From positions 1 to 49,906 of the IMG/VR virus record IMGVR_UViG_3300045922_000600: a DNA stretch of 49,906 nucleotides; one strand, 5' to 3'. Under the pieces are notes generated by a model. The model made no database searches and had not been told where the DNA came from. It saw nothing but the letters and a program-made list of their open reading frames with translations. The stretch is from a virus. Numbering within the stretch: position 1 is the stretch's first letter; each line of letters opens with the position of its first letter. Position numbers and translations under genes: made by a program. This document shows, piece by piece, positions 39,584 to 47,074 of the stretch.

Positions 39584-40267
39584 CTACGCGGCGCGCCCTG
39601 TGGCGCGGAGCTGCGACAGCGCCGCGGCCGGGTTCTTGAGCAGATCATCAGCCGACAGGCTGGTCGTACCGGCGCGCGTTCCCCCATCGCCACTCGACCC
39701 GCTGCCACTGCCCTGCGTGCCGGCGTAGAACTCCGGCGTCTCCGACTTGAGGTCGGCCGCGATGAACTGCTCGATCTTGGCGCCGGCCTTGCCCTTCACG
39801 ATCGGTTCGGCGCCGTCGTCGGTGAGATCGAACCGATCGTGATTGAGCTTCCACCACGCGTCGACGCGATCGGCGCGGACCCCGTGCTTGAGCGCGAGCG
39901 CCTTGACGCGCGAGTCGAGCTTGAGCGAACGGTTCTCGGCGAGCGCCGACTTGCCCTTCTCGAGCTCCGGCTCGAGCTCCTTGAGCACGTCGGCGCGCAC
40001 GTCCTCGCGGATCTTCGCCAACTGCTCTGCGGACAGGCCGGCGTCGGAGGCCTTCTTCTCCGTCTGCAGCCGCTTGATCTCATCGGCCGCCTTGCGCGCG
40101 AGCGCCTCGGCCGCTTCGCGCTTCTCGCGCTCGCTCTTGGCCGCGTTCTGCAGCGCCGACGTATCCGCGTCTTCGACGAGCGCGAACGACCCGTCCTTCA
40201 GCTCGAGCGCGTTGGCGCGCTCGGCCTCCGGGATCTCCTCGAGGGTGGCGAACTTCTTGAGTGGCAT
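39584..40267 (-). CDS. Capsid scaffolding protein (227 aa)
   Basis: The highly charged, helical and coiled-coil protein (residues ~40-115: Lys/Glu/Ala/Leu heptads, ASDAGLSAEQLAKIREDVRAD) with a Gly/Ser-rich low-complexity segment (GSGSGSSGDGG) and helical C-terminus fits phage scaffolds. It precedes the major capsid gene, the usual place. No protease domain is visible, so the head probably matures without a phage-encoded S14/S49 protease. Confidence 0.8.
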   Translation of the reverse strand: MPLKKFATLEEIPEAERANALELKDGSFALVEDADTSALQNAAKSEREKREAAEALARKAADEIKRLQTEKKASDAGLSAEQLAKIREDVRADVLKELEPELEKGKSALAENRSLKLDSRVKALALKHGVRADRVDAWWKLNHDRFDLTDDGAEPIVKGKAGAKIEQFIAADLKSETPEFYAGTQGSGSGSSGDGGTRAGTTSLSADDLLKNPAAALSQLRATGRAA

Positions 40268-40364
40268 GGCAGCGAGGGTGAGGGGGCACCGTCTGTCTGA
40301 TTCCACGCTACCACATCCGACCGATGGTGTCGGGGCTACCCGTTGCCACCCGCGCAACACCGCA

Positions 40365-40595
40365 TTAGCCCGACCGCTGCCGCCACGGTTCGTCGTCGTC
40401 CCGGTCCGGCGGGGACGGGGGCGGGGCGGATTCCGCGAGCACCTCGCCCTGGATGTAGGCGATGGTCAGTGCCAACGCGCGGGCCGGGCTCAGCCCCTCC
40501 GCCCGACACGTGCGGTAGTAGTGCACGTGCAGGCGCGCGATTCGCGCGGTCTCGCGGAGGGCGTCGTCAGTTGGGGTGTCGTCGGGCATCGGCAC
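40365..40595 (-). CDS. Hypothetical small protein (76 aa)
   Basis: A helical protein (residues ~12-50: ALRETARIARLHVHYYRTCR, then LSPARALALTIAYIQG) with an acidic proline-rich tail (PPPSPPDRDDDEPW). An internal ATG six bases downstream is an alternative start. No family recognised. It lies between the head-morphogenesis gene cluster and the scaffold. The 97 bp between its stop and the scaffold start hold no further gene. Confidence 0.5.
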   Translation of the reverse strand: MPMPDDTPTDDALRETARIARLHVHYYRTCRAEGLSPARALALTIAYIQGEVLAESAPPPSPPDRDDDEPWRQRSG

Positions 40596-40599
40596 AATC

Positions 40600-40797
40600 T
40601 CACGCGGCGGTCGACGTCGTCGGCCGGACGCCCGCAGACGCGGTGGCCCGCCGGGCCATGGCGTGGCATCCCGCGACGCCGCCCGCCACGCTCGGGACTA
40701 TGGGGCGGACGGCGACGCCGATGTCCGGCTGGCGGTGGCGCGGCTGGTGGTCGAGGACGCGCCGGGCACGGTGGTGCGGCCGGGGCGACCCGCTCAC
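40600..40797 (-). CDS. Coupled small basic ORF (65 aa)
   Basis: The GTG at 40795-40797 overlaps the stop of the upstream gene (GTGA), and the frame closes five bases before the next ATG. The product is strongly basic with many His, Arg and Ala residues and one Cys. Neither a family nor a transmembrane helix is evident. Coupling supports it, but composition resembles a GC-rich shadow, so confidence is modest. Confidence 0.35.
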   Translation of the reverse strand: MSGSPRPHHRARRVLDHQPRHRQPDIGVAVRPIVPSVAGGVAGCHAMARRATASAGVRPTTSTAA

Positions 40798-40979
40798 CGG
40801 TCGGCCGGCTGAGGATCCGTCACCGGCTGGGGTGACGACGCGACGGCCTGCCCGGCGACGGCCTGCCCGCGCCCCGCAGCCAGCCGCTCCGCCCACCGTG
40901 CCCGCTGGGCCTCCAACCGCTCAGCCGCCTCGCGCGCCGCGCGCTTTCGGGCCCCACACCCGCAATCGTCGGACGTCAT
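40794..40979 (-). CDS. Small Cys-containing helical protein (61 aa)
   Basis: Starts with MTSDDCGCGARKRAAREAAE: a CGC pair then a basic helix, followed by an Ala/Arg/Gln-rich coiled segment and a Pro/Gln tail. The upstream 45-residue frame ends in an ATGA overlap with its start. A similar CGCG-type head followed by a charged helix recurs in small phage proteins of unknown function between head genes. It may bind zinc. Confidence 0.45.
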   Translation of the reverse strand: MTSDDCGCGARKRAAREAAERLEAQRARWAERLAAGRGQAVAGQAVASSPQPVTDPQPADR

Positions 40980-41113
40980 CGGTCGCGGAGCCGGTCGCGG
41001 GCGATCCGGGCCACCACGCAGCGGCGCAGGGCGGCGAGGCGGCCGTCGATCCAGCCGACCACGCGGCGGCTCTGATCGACGGTGCGGACGAGGCAGATCA
41101 ACGGGCGACGCAT
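40976..41113 (-). CDS. Small basic ORF (45 aa)
   Basis: ATG at 41111-41113; the stop overlaps the next start as ATGA. The peptide is Arg/Val-rich (RTVDQSRRVVGWIDGRLAAL). Immediately upstream, an 11-codon frame (41113-41145, ten residues) ends in a TGATG junction with this start and itself begins one base after the morphogenesis gene stop, so the whole stretch is chained by stop/start overlaps. Confidence 0.4.
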   Translation of the reverse strand: MRRPLICLVRTVDQSRRVVGWIDGRLAALRRCVVARIARDRLRDR

Positions 41114-41146
41114 CAGACGCTCCAGGTGACGGGATGCCGCAGCATG

Positions 41147-42124
41147 TCAGGCCCCGACGCGGCCGGGCACTCGCACCGTGCCGGATGATTCCGACCGGGC
41201 CACGAACACCACGGCCAAGCAGCGGCAGTTATAGGTGCTCTCCCCTGGCGTCAGTTCGCCGTTCGGGAACCGCTCGTCGAACCCGACAACGGTCCCGTTG
41301 AGCGCGTGGTGTTCCGGCCGTTCGCGTCCATCGAGCACGGTCACCCAGCGCCGGCGGAGCTCGCCGCGATCTGCCGCGCCCACCGCGATCGCGTCCTCCC
41401 ACGCCAGCCGTTGGGCCGCCCGGTTGGCGTCCAGCGCGGCTGTGCGCGCCGCGGTCTCCGCGTTCCACGCGATCCGGCGGCGGGCGTACGTCGCGACCAT
41501 CCGGTCGATCTGCGCCGCCGTGAGCGTGCCGCGTCGCACGCTGCCATCGAACCGCCGATCGCGGCGCGCGTACCGGAGGGCGCGCGCCACGTCCCCGGTC
41601 TCGAGCGCGCGGCGGAAATTGGCCACCTCCGCGAGCTGCGTCGGGCCGAGCCCCACGACGCCGCGGATCTGCCGGGCGACCGTGCGCGGGCTCACGCCGT
41701 CTCGCAGTCCGTTCTCCGCGACCGCCCGCACCACCTCGCGCACGGCGGTGACAGCGCTCGCGACGTGCTTTTGGTCCAGCGTGCGGATCGCGTCGATCAC
41801 GCGCGGGTTCAGGACGTCGAACGCGATCCCGAGAGTGCCCACGGCCTGCGGCAGCTGTTTCCCGTGGAACGTCATGCCGCTCGCCACGGCCTGCTGCAGG
41901 TCGCGGCGCAGGCCGGCGAACGCCTGGCCCATCGTGGCGTCGTTCAGGACCGTGCCGAGCAGCCCAACCACATCGCCGCGCGCGAGGTACGCCTCGACGA
42001 CGCCTGGGGCCAGCCGCTGCTCGATCAGCCGCCACGCCTGGAGCAGCTGCCGGCGCTGCTCGGCGGTCCACCGCGCGGACTCGCCCTGGACCGCCCGCCA
42101 GAACCGCCGCTCGCTCGGGGTCAC
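41147..42124 (-). CDS. Phage head morphogenesis protein, SPP1 gp7/Mu F-like (325 aa)
   Basis: The C-terminal signature of the family is clear: RRRWVTVLDGRERPEHHALNG, then PNGELTPGESTYNCRCLAVV, with the Cys-Arg-Cys closing motif. The N-terminal two-thirds are helical (WTAEQRRQLLQAW, VVREVVRAVAENGL). In SPP1, gp7 binds the portal and a few copies enter the head, affecting DNA ejection. Here the gene starts within the portal stop (overlap 42121-42124), matching the family's portal-adjacent position. Confidence 0.85.
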   Translation of the reverse strand: MTPSERRFWRAVQGESARWTAEQRRQLLQAWRLIEQRLAPGVVEAYLARGDVVGLLGTVLNDATMGQAFAGLRRDLQQAVASGMTFHGKQLPQAVGTLGIAFDVLNPRVIDAIRTLDQKHVASAVTAVREVVRAVAENGLRDGVSPRTVARQIRGVVGLGPTQLAEVANFRRALETGDVARALRYARRDRRFDGSVRRGTLTAAQIDRMVATYARRRIAWNAETAARTAALDANRAAQRLAWEDAIAVGAADRGELRRRWVTVLDGRERPEHHALNGTVVGFDERFPNGELTPGESTYNCRCLAVVFVARSESSGTVRVPGRVGA

Positions 42125-43659
42125 GCCACGAGCCGCTCAGCGCGCGCGCGGTCGACCGCCTCCTCGTTGGCATCCGCGCGCGCGGCCTGCCCGGCCAGCA
42201 TCTCAAGCTCGATCTCCTCGAGATCGGCGTCCGGCGCGATGAGCCCACGCGACTGCATCTGCTCGAGCATCAGGCGCGGCGGCAGCCCGGCGTCCGCGAT
42301 CGCCCGCACCCACGCCAGCAAGAGCGGCGCCGGCATGTCCAGCGCCTCGAACTCGCGCGCGATCGCGATCACCGGCGCTTGGGCGGCCGGGATGTCGCGG
42401 TACCACGCGTCGATCTCGGCGGCGGCGTTGATCGCGTCCTCGATGCCCTGGGCCGCCGTCGCGAGCGTGGCGTTCTCCGCCGTGGCATCGAGCCGCTTCG
42501 CCTCGGCTGTCTCGGCCGCGCGCGTGTCCGGCTGCAGGAAGCTCAGCCCGAGCTGCGCCATCTCGACGAGCTTCTCCTTGCGGCCCTCCGCGAGCTGCGC
42601 CAGACCGTGGCCCGGGGGCGACGCCCACTGGACGCTCCCGCCCTGCTCCACATGGATGCCCACGAGTGGCCCGATCTTGAGCTTGCCGGCCGCGCCGGTC
42701 GTTTCGTCCGGCATCAGCTGGCCGGTCACCACGAGCTGCTCAAATCCGCACACACTGCGAGCGAACCGCAGGTCGGTCGCGATTTGCCAGTGCGCGAGAT
42801 TCGCCCAGGCGACCCCGAGCAGGGGGATGGATGCGGTGCACGGGGCCTCGGTGCGGCCAGCGTACGCGATCGCCACGGGCAAACGGCGGGCGGGTCGGCC
42901 GGCGCGGTCGCGAAACGCCCCCCGCCCGATCTCGCGGTACGTGTCCGCCTGCTCCCCGGCGGCAGCGGGCGCCCGCTGATAGAGCGTCCACGTCGCCGCC
43001 CACCCGTCGGACGTGGGGACGAGCTGCAGCACACGGTAGCGGTCCACCGTGCGCACACCGAACAGCCCGTCGGGGACGTCCGTCTCCTCGGCGAGTACGA
43101 GCAGCGTGGGCACCGTCTGATTGTCGATGGTCTCCACGCGCCAGTTGAGCAGGGCGGCGCGGCCGTAGCGCGCCCAGCGGGGACGCAGGTCGTACTGGGC
43201 CTCGGTGGCGGCCGTCACCGGAATGGGCTGCCCGTCCTCGCCGACGGGCGGCGGCGGGTGATCGACCACGAGTACGCCGAGCCCGTCGCGGATCGTCGCC
43301 TCCGCGAACCGCTTCGCGAACACGGTCCACTTGGTGCCGGCCCCGTCCAGGTTGTCCCAGTGCGCACGCATCGCGGCTTCGCTGCCGTTCCACGTGATGG
43401 CGGGGGGCTTGCCGAAGAGCAGCCCCACGGCGGCCGAGAGCGTCCGCTCCAGCCCGCCGAACACCGGCTCCGCCACGCGGCGGATCGCGTACGTGTCCGG
43501 GTGCTCGTCTCTCCACTTCCGGACGTACTCGGTCGCGTGCGCGTGCATGACGCGTGTGCCCTCGAGCAGTCGGTGCACGAGCAGCAGGTCCTCGGCGGCC
43601 GCGCGGACCTCGGGGCGCGCGTAGCTCGGCAGGGTCGGATCGGTGGTGACGTGGGCCAT
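42121..43659 (-). CDS. Portal protein, DUF4055 type (512 aa)
   Basis: The N-terminus (SYARPEVRAAAEDLLLVHRLLEGT) and the segment LERTLSAAVGLLFGKPP match the DUF4055 family of phage portals. The crown-wing-stem order is then apparent: a beta wing with LNWRVETIDNQTVPTLLVLAEET, a stem helix near residues 270-300, and an Ala/Glu-rich C-terminal helix. The length is near the usual 460-520. It lies directly after the large terminase. It forms the dodecameric ring through which DNA enters and leaves the head. Confidence 0.88.
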   Translation of the reverse strand: MAHVTTDPTLPSYARPEVRAAAEDLLLVHRLLEGTRVMHAHATEYVRKWRDEHPDTYAIRRVAEPVFGGLERTLSAAVGLLFGKPPAITWNGSEAAMRAHWDNLDGAGTKWTVFAKRFAEATIRDGLGVLVVDHPPPPVGEDGQPIPVTAATEAQYDLRPRWARYGRAALLNWRVETIDNQTVPTLLVLAEETDVPDGLFGVRTVDRYRVLQLVPTSDGWAATWTLYQRAPAAAGEQADTYREIGRGAFRDRAGRPARRLPVAIAYAGRTEAPCTASIPLLGVAWANLAHWQIATDLRFARSVCGFEQLVVTGQLMPDETTGAAGKLKIGPLVGIHVEQGGSVQWASPPGHGLAQLAEGRKEKLVEMAQLGLSFLQPDTRAAETAEAKRLDATAENATLATAAQGIEDAINAAAEIDAWYRDIPAAQAPVIAIAREFEALDMPAPLLLAWVRAIADAGLPPRLMLEQMQSRGLIAPDADLEEIELEMLAGQAARADANEEAVDRARAERLVA

Positions 43660-43666
43660 GCGTCGC

Positions 43667-45187
43667 TCAGGGGCTCAGGGAATGCATGTGGACGCCGTGG
43701 CGGGGGGCCAGCAAGCGGTAGCGCGTTTCGTCGTAGGCATGGTCTTCCGCCTTCGTGTCCACGTCGTCCGTCAACCGTGTGTCGCGCGGGAGCACGGGCA
43801 CCGTGCGGATCCAATCGACGCACGCGTGGGACACGAACAACCCCGGCTCTTCGCGCGGCTGCCGGGCCGCCGCGGTCAAGCGGCGCCGCAGCGCCTCCGC
43901 GCCGGTCTTGCGCGTGCCCGGGCTCTTGTCGGCCGCGAGCCACCGCACACCGCGCTTCGCCATGTCGGCGGCGATCGACATGCCATTTTCGACGTCGAAG
44001 ATGGACGCGTCCGCGGGCCCGGGGTGCACGCGCCAGCCGTACGCCTGCCGCCAGAGCGCCTCCCGCTCGCGGATGCCGTCGGCGATGTCCACCGCGAGGA
44101 GCTTGAGGCCGACGTTCGGGTCGCCGGGACGCGCGCCGTACCACTCCGCGATGCGCACCAGGGTGCCGCGCGCGAAGTGCCGGCGCATCCCGTCGGCCAT
44201 GACCGCCGGTGACCCGTCGCTCTCGGCCCACCAGCCGACGCTGAACGGCTTCGCGCTCCCCCAGTCGAAGCTCCGGTCGATGCGCCACGAGACCGGCACC
44301 CGGAACGGCGGGAGCACGTGGACGCGGCGGTCCCACACGTCGTCGAACATCCCGCCGGCGACAATGTCCCAGTCGCCCAGGCGCATCGCGCGGACGAGGG
44401 CCGGGTCCCCGAGGCCCTCGAGACGATCCGCGTAGTCGGGATCGTTCGCCAACATCGTCGGGTTGTCCTCAAGCAGCGACCGGATGAACTGCCGCCGCAT
44501 GCCGCCGTCCTTCCGCGGTGCGGTGCGGATCTCGCCCTCTGGCGCGAAGTCGACGAAATCGGCCTTCACCCAGGTGTGTCCCACGCCCCCCGGGTTCGCG
44601 CTGCACAGGATCCGCGGGAACAGGTGCGCGATCCACGCGGGCACCCGCAGTCCGCCGAGTCGCACGCGTCCGCGGAGGTAGCGATACATACTGGCGGTCC
44701 ACTGGGTGAGCTCGTCGATGAGCAGCACGTGGATCTCCGACCCTTGGTACCCGAGCACGTCTTTCTCGTGCTGCGCGTGGCACAGGTGGATCACCGAGCC
44801 GTTCTCGAACCGGATCTGGTTCTTGTGCCAGATGATACGCGCGTCCCCGGTCTCGAGGTCGCGGGCGAGCAGCGGCGGGAACGATGACGGGCCTTCCATG
44901 TGGTTCTTGAACAGGTCCGGGAACTCGCGCCGGAAGAGGTAGACCTGCAGCCCGGGCACCCATCGGCACCACTGGATGGCCGCGCGGCGCATGAGGTGGC
45001 TTTTCCCGCCTCCGGCCGCGCCGCCGTACAGCAGCTCGGTGGCCGGCGATTCGAACGCGGCCCGCTGCTTCGGGTGCAGATCTCGCGGCGTCTGCCGCTC
45101 GTCGAGCACCCGCACGATCTGCTCCAGGGCCGCTCGCCCCTGCTCCGGATCGCGCGTGAGCTGCGCAAGCGTCGAGGCGGCGATCAT
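43667..45187 (-). CDS. terL: Terminase large subunit (506 aa)
   Basis: Walker A (GGAAGGGKS) is at residues 55-63, Walker B (VLLIDEL) near residue 150, and a coupling motif (CSANPGGVGHTW) near 215. These define the packaging ATPase. The C-terminal RNase-H nuclease half includes SFDWGSAKPFSVGWW, LAVDIADG and a late Asp (ADKSPGTRKTG). The start overlaps the small-subunit stop. The glycine-rich P-loop group is typical of terminases in headful-type siphophages, consistent with the permuted ends. Confidence 0.93.
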   Translation of the reverse strand: MIAASTLAQLTRDPEQGRAALEQIVRVLDERQTPRDLHPKQRAAFESPATELLYGGAAGGGKSHLMRRAAIQWCRWVPGLQVYLFRREFPDLFKNHMEGPSSFPPLLARDLETGDARIIWHKNQIRFENGSVIHLCHAQHEKDVLGYQGSEIHVLLIDELTQWTASMYRYLRGRVRLGGLRVPAWIAHLFPRILCSANPGGVGHTWVKADFVDFAPEGEIRTAPRKDGGMRRQFIRSLLEDNPTMLANDPDYADRLEGLGDPALVRAMRLGDWDIVAGGMFDDVWDRRVHVLPPFRVPVSWRIDRSFDWGSAKPFSVGWWAESDGSPAVMADGMRRHFARGTLVRIAEWYGARPGDPNVGLKLLAVDIADGIREREALWRQAYGWRVHPGPADASIFDVENGMSIAADMAKRGVRWLAADKSPGTRKTGAEALRRRLTAAARQPREEPGLFVSHACVDWIRTVPVLPRDTRLTDDVDTKAEDHAYDETRYRLLAPRHGVHMHSLSP

Positions 45188-45780
45188 CCGCGCGGACCAA
45201 GCGCCGACGCGAGCTGCGCGGCCGCGGCGGCGAGTTCCTCGGGCGACGCGTGCGCGACGTCCACGCCCGCGACCGCGAGTGGCCCGCCGTCCTTGCCGGT
45301 CAGTTCCATGCGATCCGGCGGATAGTAGCGGAGCCGCTTCGCCGCCTTCTCGAGCGCCGCGTTCTTGTCCCAGAGCCGGAACTCGATCGACCGCTCGGTG
45401 ATGGTGTTCCCCGCCTTGTCTCTCACGCTGCGGATGCGATGCTTGACACTGGAGACCGCTCGCCACGCGTCGTCCGGCGCGCCCGGGGCGAGCGTCAGCG
45501 TGCCCGCGTCGTCGACGCAGAAGTGGCGCACATCGGATCGGGCGAGCACCCGGATCTCGGCGGCAACCTCTTCCGCGCGCATCTCCGTGGTCGTTCGCTG
45601 CGCCGCGAGCGCGGTGGCCAGCGCGGCCGCGACACCACTTTGCCCTACCAAGCGAGGCCCGAGTTTATCGGCGTTGCGCGCCGAGTACCCCGCCCGAATC
45701 GCCGCCTGCGTGGCGTTCATGTCGACGAGATACTCCTCGACGAACCGCTGTTGTTTCGGGGTCAGTGGACGGGTCGGCAC
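45184..45780 (-). CDS. terS: Terminase small subunit (198 aa)
   Basis: The chosen GTG at 45778-45780 follows the upstream TAG by seven bases. The N-terminal pattern LTPKQQRFVEEYLVDMNATQAAIRAGYS is the terminase_2/TerS helix-turn-helix. Residues ~55-95 form helices, and the central DDAGTLTLAPGAPDDAWRAV pair of strands and KHRIRS helix match the usual ring. The C-terminal end is Ala-rich and likely docks the large subunit. It recognises the packaging start site. Confidence 0.9.
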   Translation of the reverse strand: MPTRPLTPKQQRFVEEYLVDMNATQAAIRAGYSARNADKLGPRLVGQSGVAAALATALAAQRTTTEMRAEEVAAEIRVLARSDVRHFCVDDAGTLTLAPGAPDDAWRAVSSVKHRIRSVRDKAGNTITERSIEFRLWDKNAALEKAAKRLRYYPPDRMELTGKDGGPLAVAGVDVAHASPEELAAAAAQLASALGPRG

Positions 45781-45787
45781 ACGCGTA

Positions 45788-46336
45788 CTATGCGTCCGGA
45801 TCGGGGTGATCCGGGGCAAGTGGTGTTGCGCTGTCCGCAACGAGGGCCACGCCCTGCGGCGTCAGGGCCCACCGCGACGGACGCCGCCCATCGGCCGACG
45901 CGACGCAGCGCACGTGTCCGGCGCGCGCGAGCTGCGCCAGCTCGCGGCGCAGGCGCCCGACGGGCAGGGCCAGCGCGGCCCCGAGGGCGATCGTGTCCGG
46001 CGGCGCGTCCGTCGCGAGCGCGGCGAGGATCCGGCGCGGGATGGGCTGGCGCCGCGCGCGGCGCTCGGCCTTGCCGGGGCGCTGCCACTCGAGGGTGAGT
46101 CGCCGGCGTCGCTCTGGGCCGGGGGCGTGCTCGCGCAGGTAGCCGCGCTGCACGAGCCACGTGAGCGCCCGGGAGATCGGCGCGCGCGAGAGGCCCGTGG
46201 CGAGCTCGATCGTGAGGAGTCGCGCGTCCCGCACCTCGTGGTGGTGCAGGTGGACGAGGCACCAGGCGTACACCGTCCGGCGCGCCCCGCGCATGCCGGC
46301 GTCGTGCACCGAGGACTCCATGGCGGGGAAGCTCAT
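45788..46336 (-). CDS. Tandem winged-helix regulator (182 aa)
   Basis: Two winged-helix units can be read. The first (ARLLTIELATGLSRAPISRALTWLVQRGYL) is at residues ~38-70; the second (IPRRILAALATD, then ALPVGRLRRELAQLARAGHV) is at residues ~105-150 with a wing ending RWALTPQGVAL. The ATG start overlaps the VRR-NUC stop. It is located between the replication/ori region and terminase, the position of late-gene activators in many phages. This role is inferred, not shown. Confidence 0.65.
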   Translation of the reverse strand: MSFPAMESSVHDAGMRGARRTVYAWCLVHLHHHEVRDARLLTIELATGLSRAPISRALTWLVQRGYLREHAPGPERRRRLTLEWQRPGKAERRARRQPIPRRILAALATDAPPDTIALGAALALPVGRLRRELAQLARAGHVRCVASADGRRPSRWALTPQGVALVADSATPLAPDHPDPDA

Positions 46337-46851
46337 GGGGTCTCCTGGGCTCGCGACCGCGTCAGGGTCGCGCGTGCGGCCCGATCCCCTGCCGGGTGGC
46401 GCTGGGTCCTTGCCCGGCCGGCCGGCGGGCTCTGGGCGGCTGCTGGCGCGCGGCGTGGCACCGTGTCGCGCGGCCCGCGCTGCCAGATCACGTCCACCCA
46501 CGCCCGGCACTGGTCGCGCGCGGCCGTCTCGAGGCTGGCGGAGCGCCGGGCGAGGATCTGCAGGAGTCGCGTGAGTTGGTCCGGGTGGTCGATCGCCGTG
46601 GCGAGGGCGCCAGCCTCGAGCTCGTCGAGGAGCCACCGATGCTGTGCGGTGGTGAGCTTGCCGCCAGGGCGCTTGACCTCGACCCAGACGCGCAGGCCGC
46701 GTCCGCGGTGGACGTAGCGCCGGTCCGGCAGCCCTTCGGTGATCATCGTGGCGCGGCGCTGCTCGTAGCGCTCCACGATCCAACCGGCGGCGATGGCTCG
46801 GGAGTCGCAGGCGGCGGCGACGTCGGACTCCGTGACGCGAGGACTCTTCAT
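46333..46851 (-). CDS. VRR-NUC-type nuclease (172 aa)
   Basis: The ATG is preceded by GAGGAGC. Residues ~45-90 carry the PD-(D/E)XK pattern of VRR-NUC domains: EGLPDRRYVH, then a strand LRVWVEVKRPGGKLTTAQHRWL with the E-V-K core, then a helix. The C-terminus is a basic, low-complexity tail that could bind DNA. Phage VRR-NUC proteins are thought to resolve branched DNA during replication or packaging. Position directly downstream of the candidate origin supports a replication role. Confidence 0.78.
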   Translation of the reverse strand: MKSPRVTESDVAAACDSRAIAAGWIVERYEQRRATMITEGLPDRRYVHRGRGLRVWVEVKRPGGKLTTAQHRWLLDELEAGALATAIDHPDQLTRLLQILARRSASLETAARDQCRAWVDVIWQRGPRDTVPRRAPAAAQSPPAGRARTQRHPAGDRAARATLTRSRAQETP

Positions 46852-46890
46852 CGGCCGCTCCTCGTGCTGCCAGCAGTGCGCCAGCGACGG

Positions 46891-47068
46891 TGACCGATAG
46901 GACCGATATATCGGCACTTTCCGAAACTCTCTCTTGTGCGCGCGCGCATGCGCACACGAAACACTTCTGTGCAATTATCGGCACTATCGGTCATATCGGT
47001 CACCTCACATAGGAGAATATCACAAACATGTCCTGCGATAATCGGTCACCTATCGGTACTTCCGGCAC
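46891..47068. other. ori: Candidate replication origin with nine 9-bp iterons
   Basis: Nine copies of a TATCGGTCA-like nonamer lie here, spread over 178 bp. Two are inverted tandem copies (46891-46899, 46900-46908) followed by TATCGGCAC (46909-46917), creating the 12-bp palindrome CCGATATATCGG at 46903-46914. Three are perfectly abutting copies at 46976-47002, and three more, two of them degenerate, are at 47040-47068. Between them are a GC hairpin (TGTGCGC/GCGCACA) and an AT-rich stretch (47011-47030) in this very GC-rich genome. Phage and plasmid origins with iterons next to the initiator gene look like this, and an SF3 helicase gene ends 7 bp away. Confidence 0.7.
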
Positions 47069-47074
47069 TTCCAG

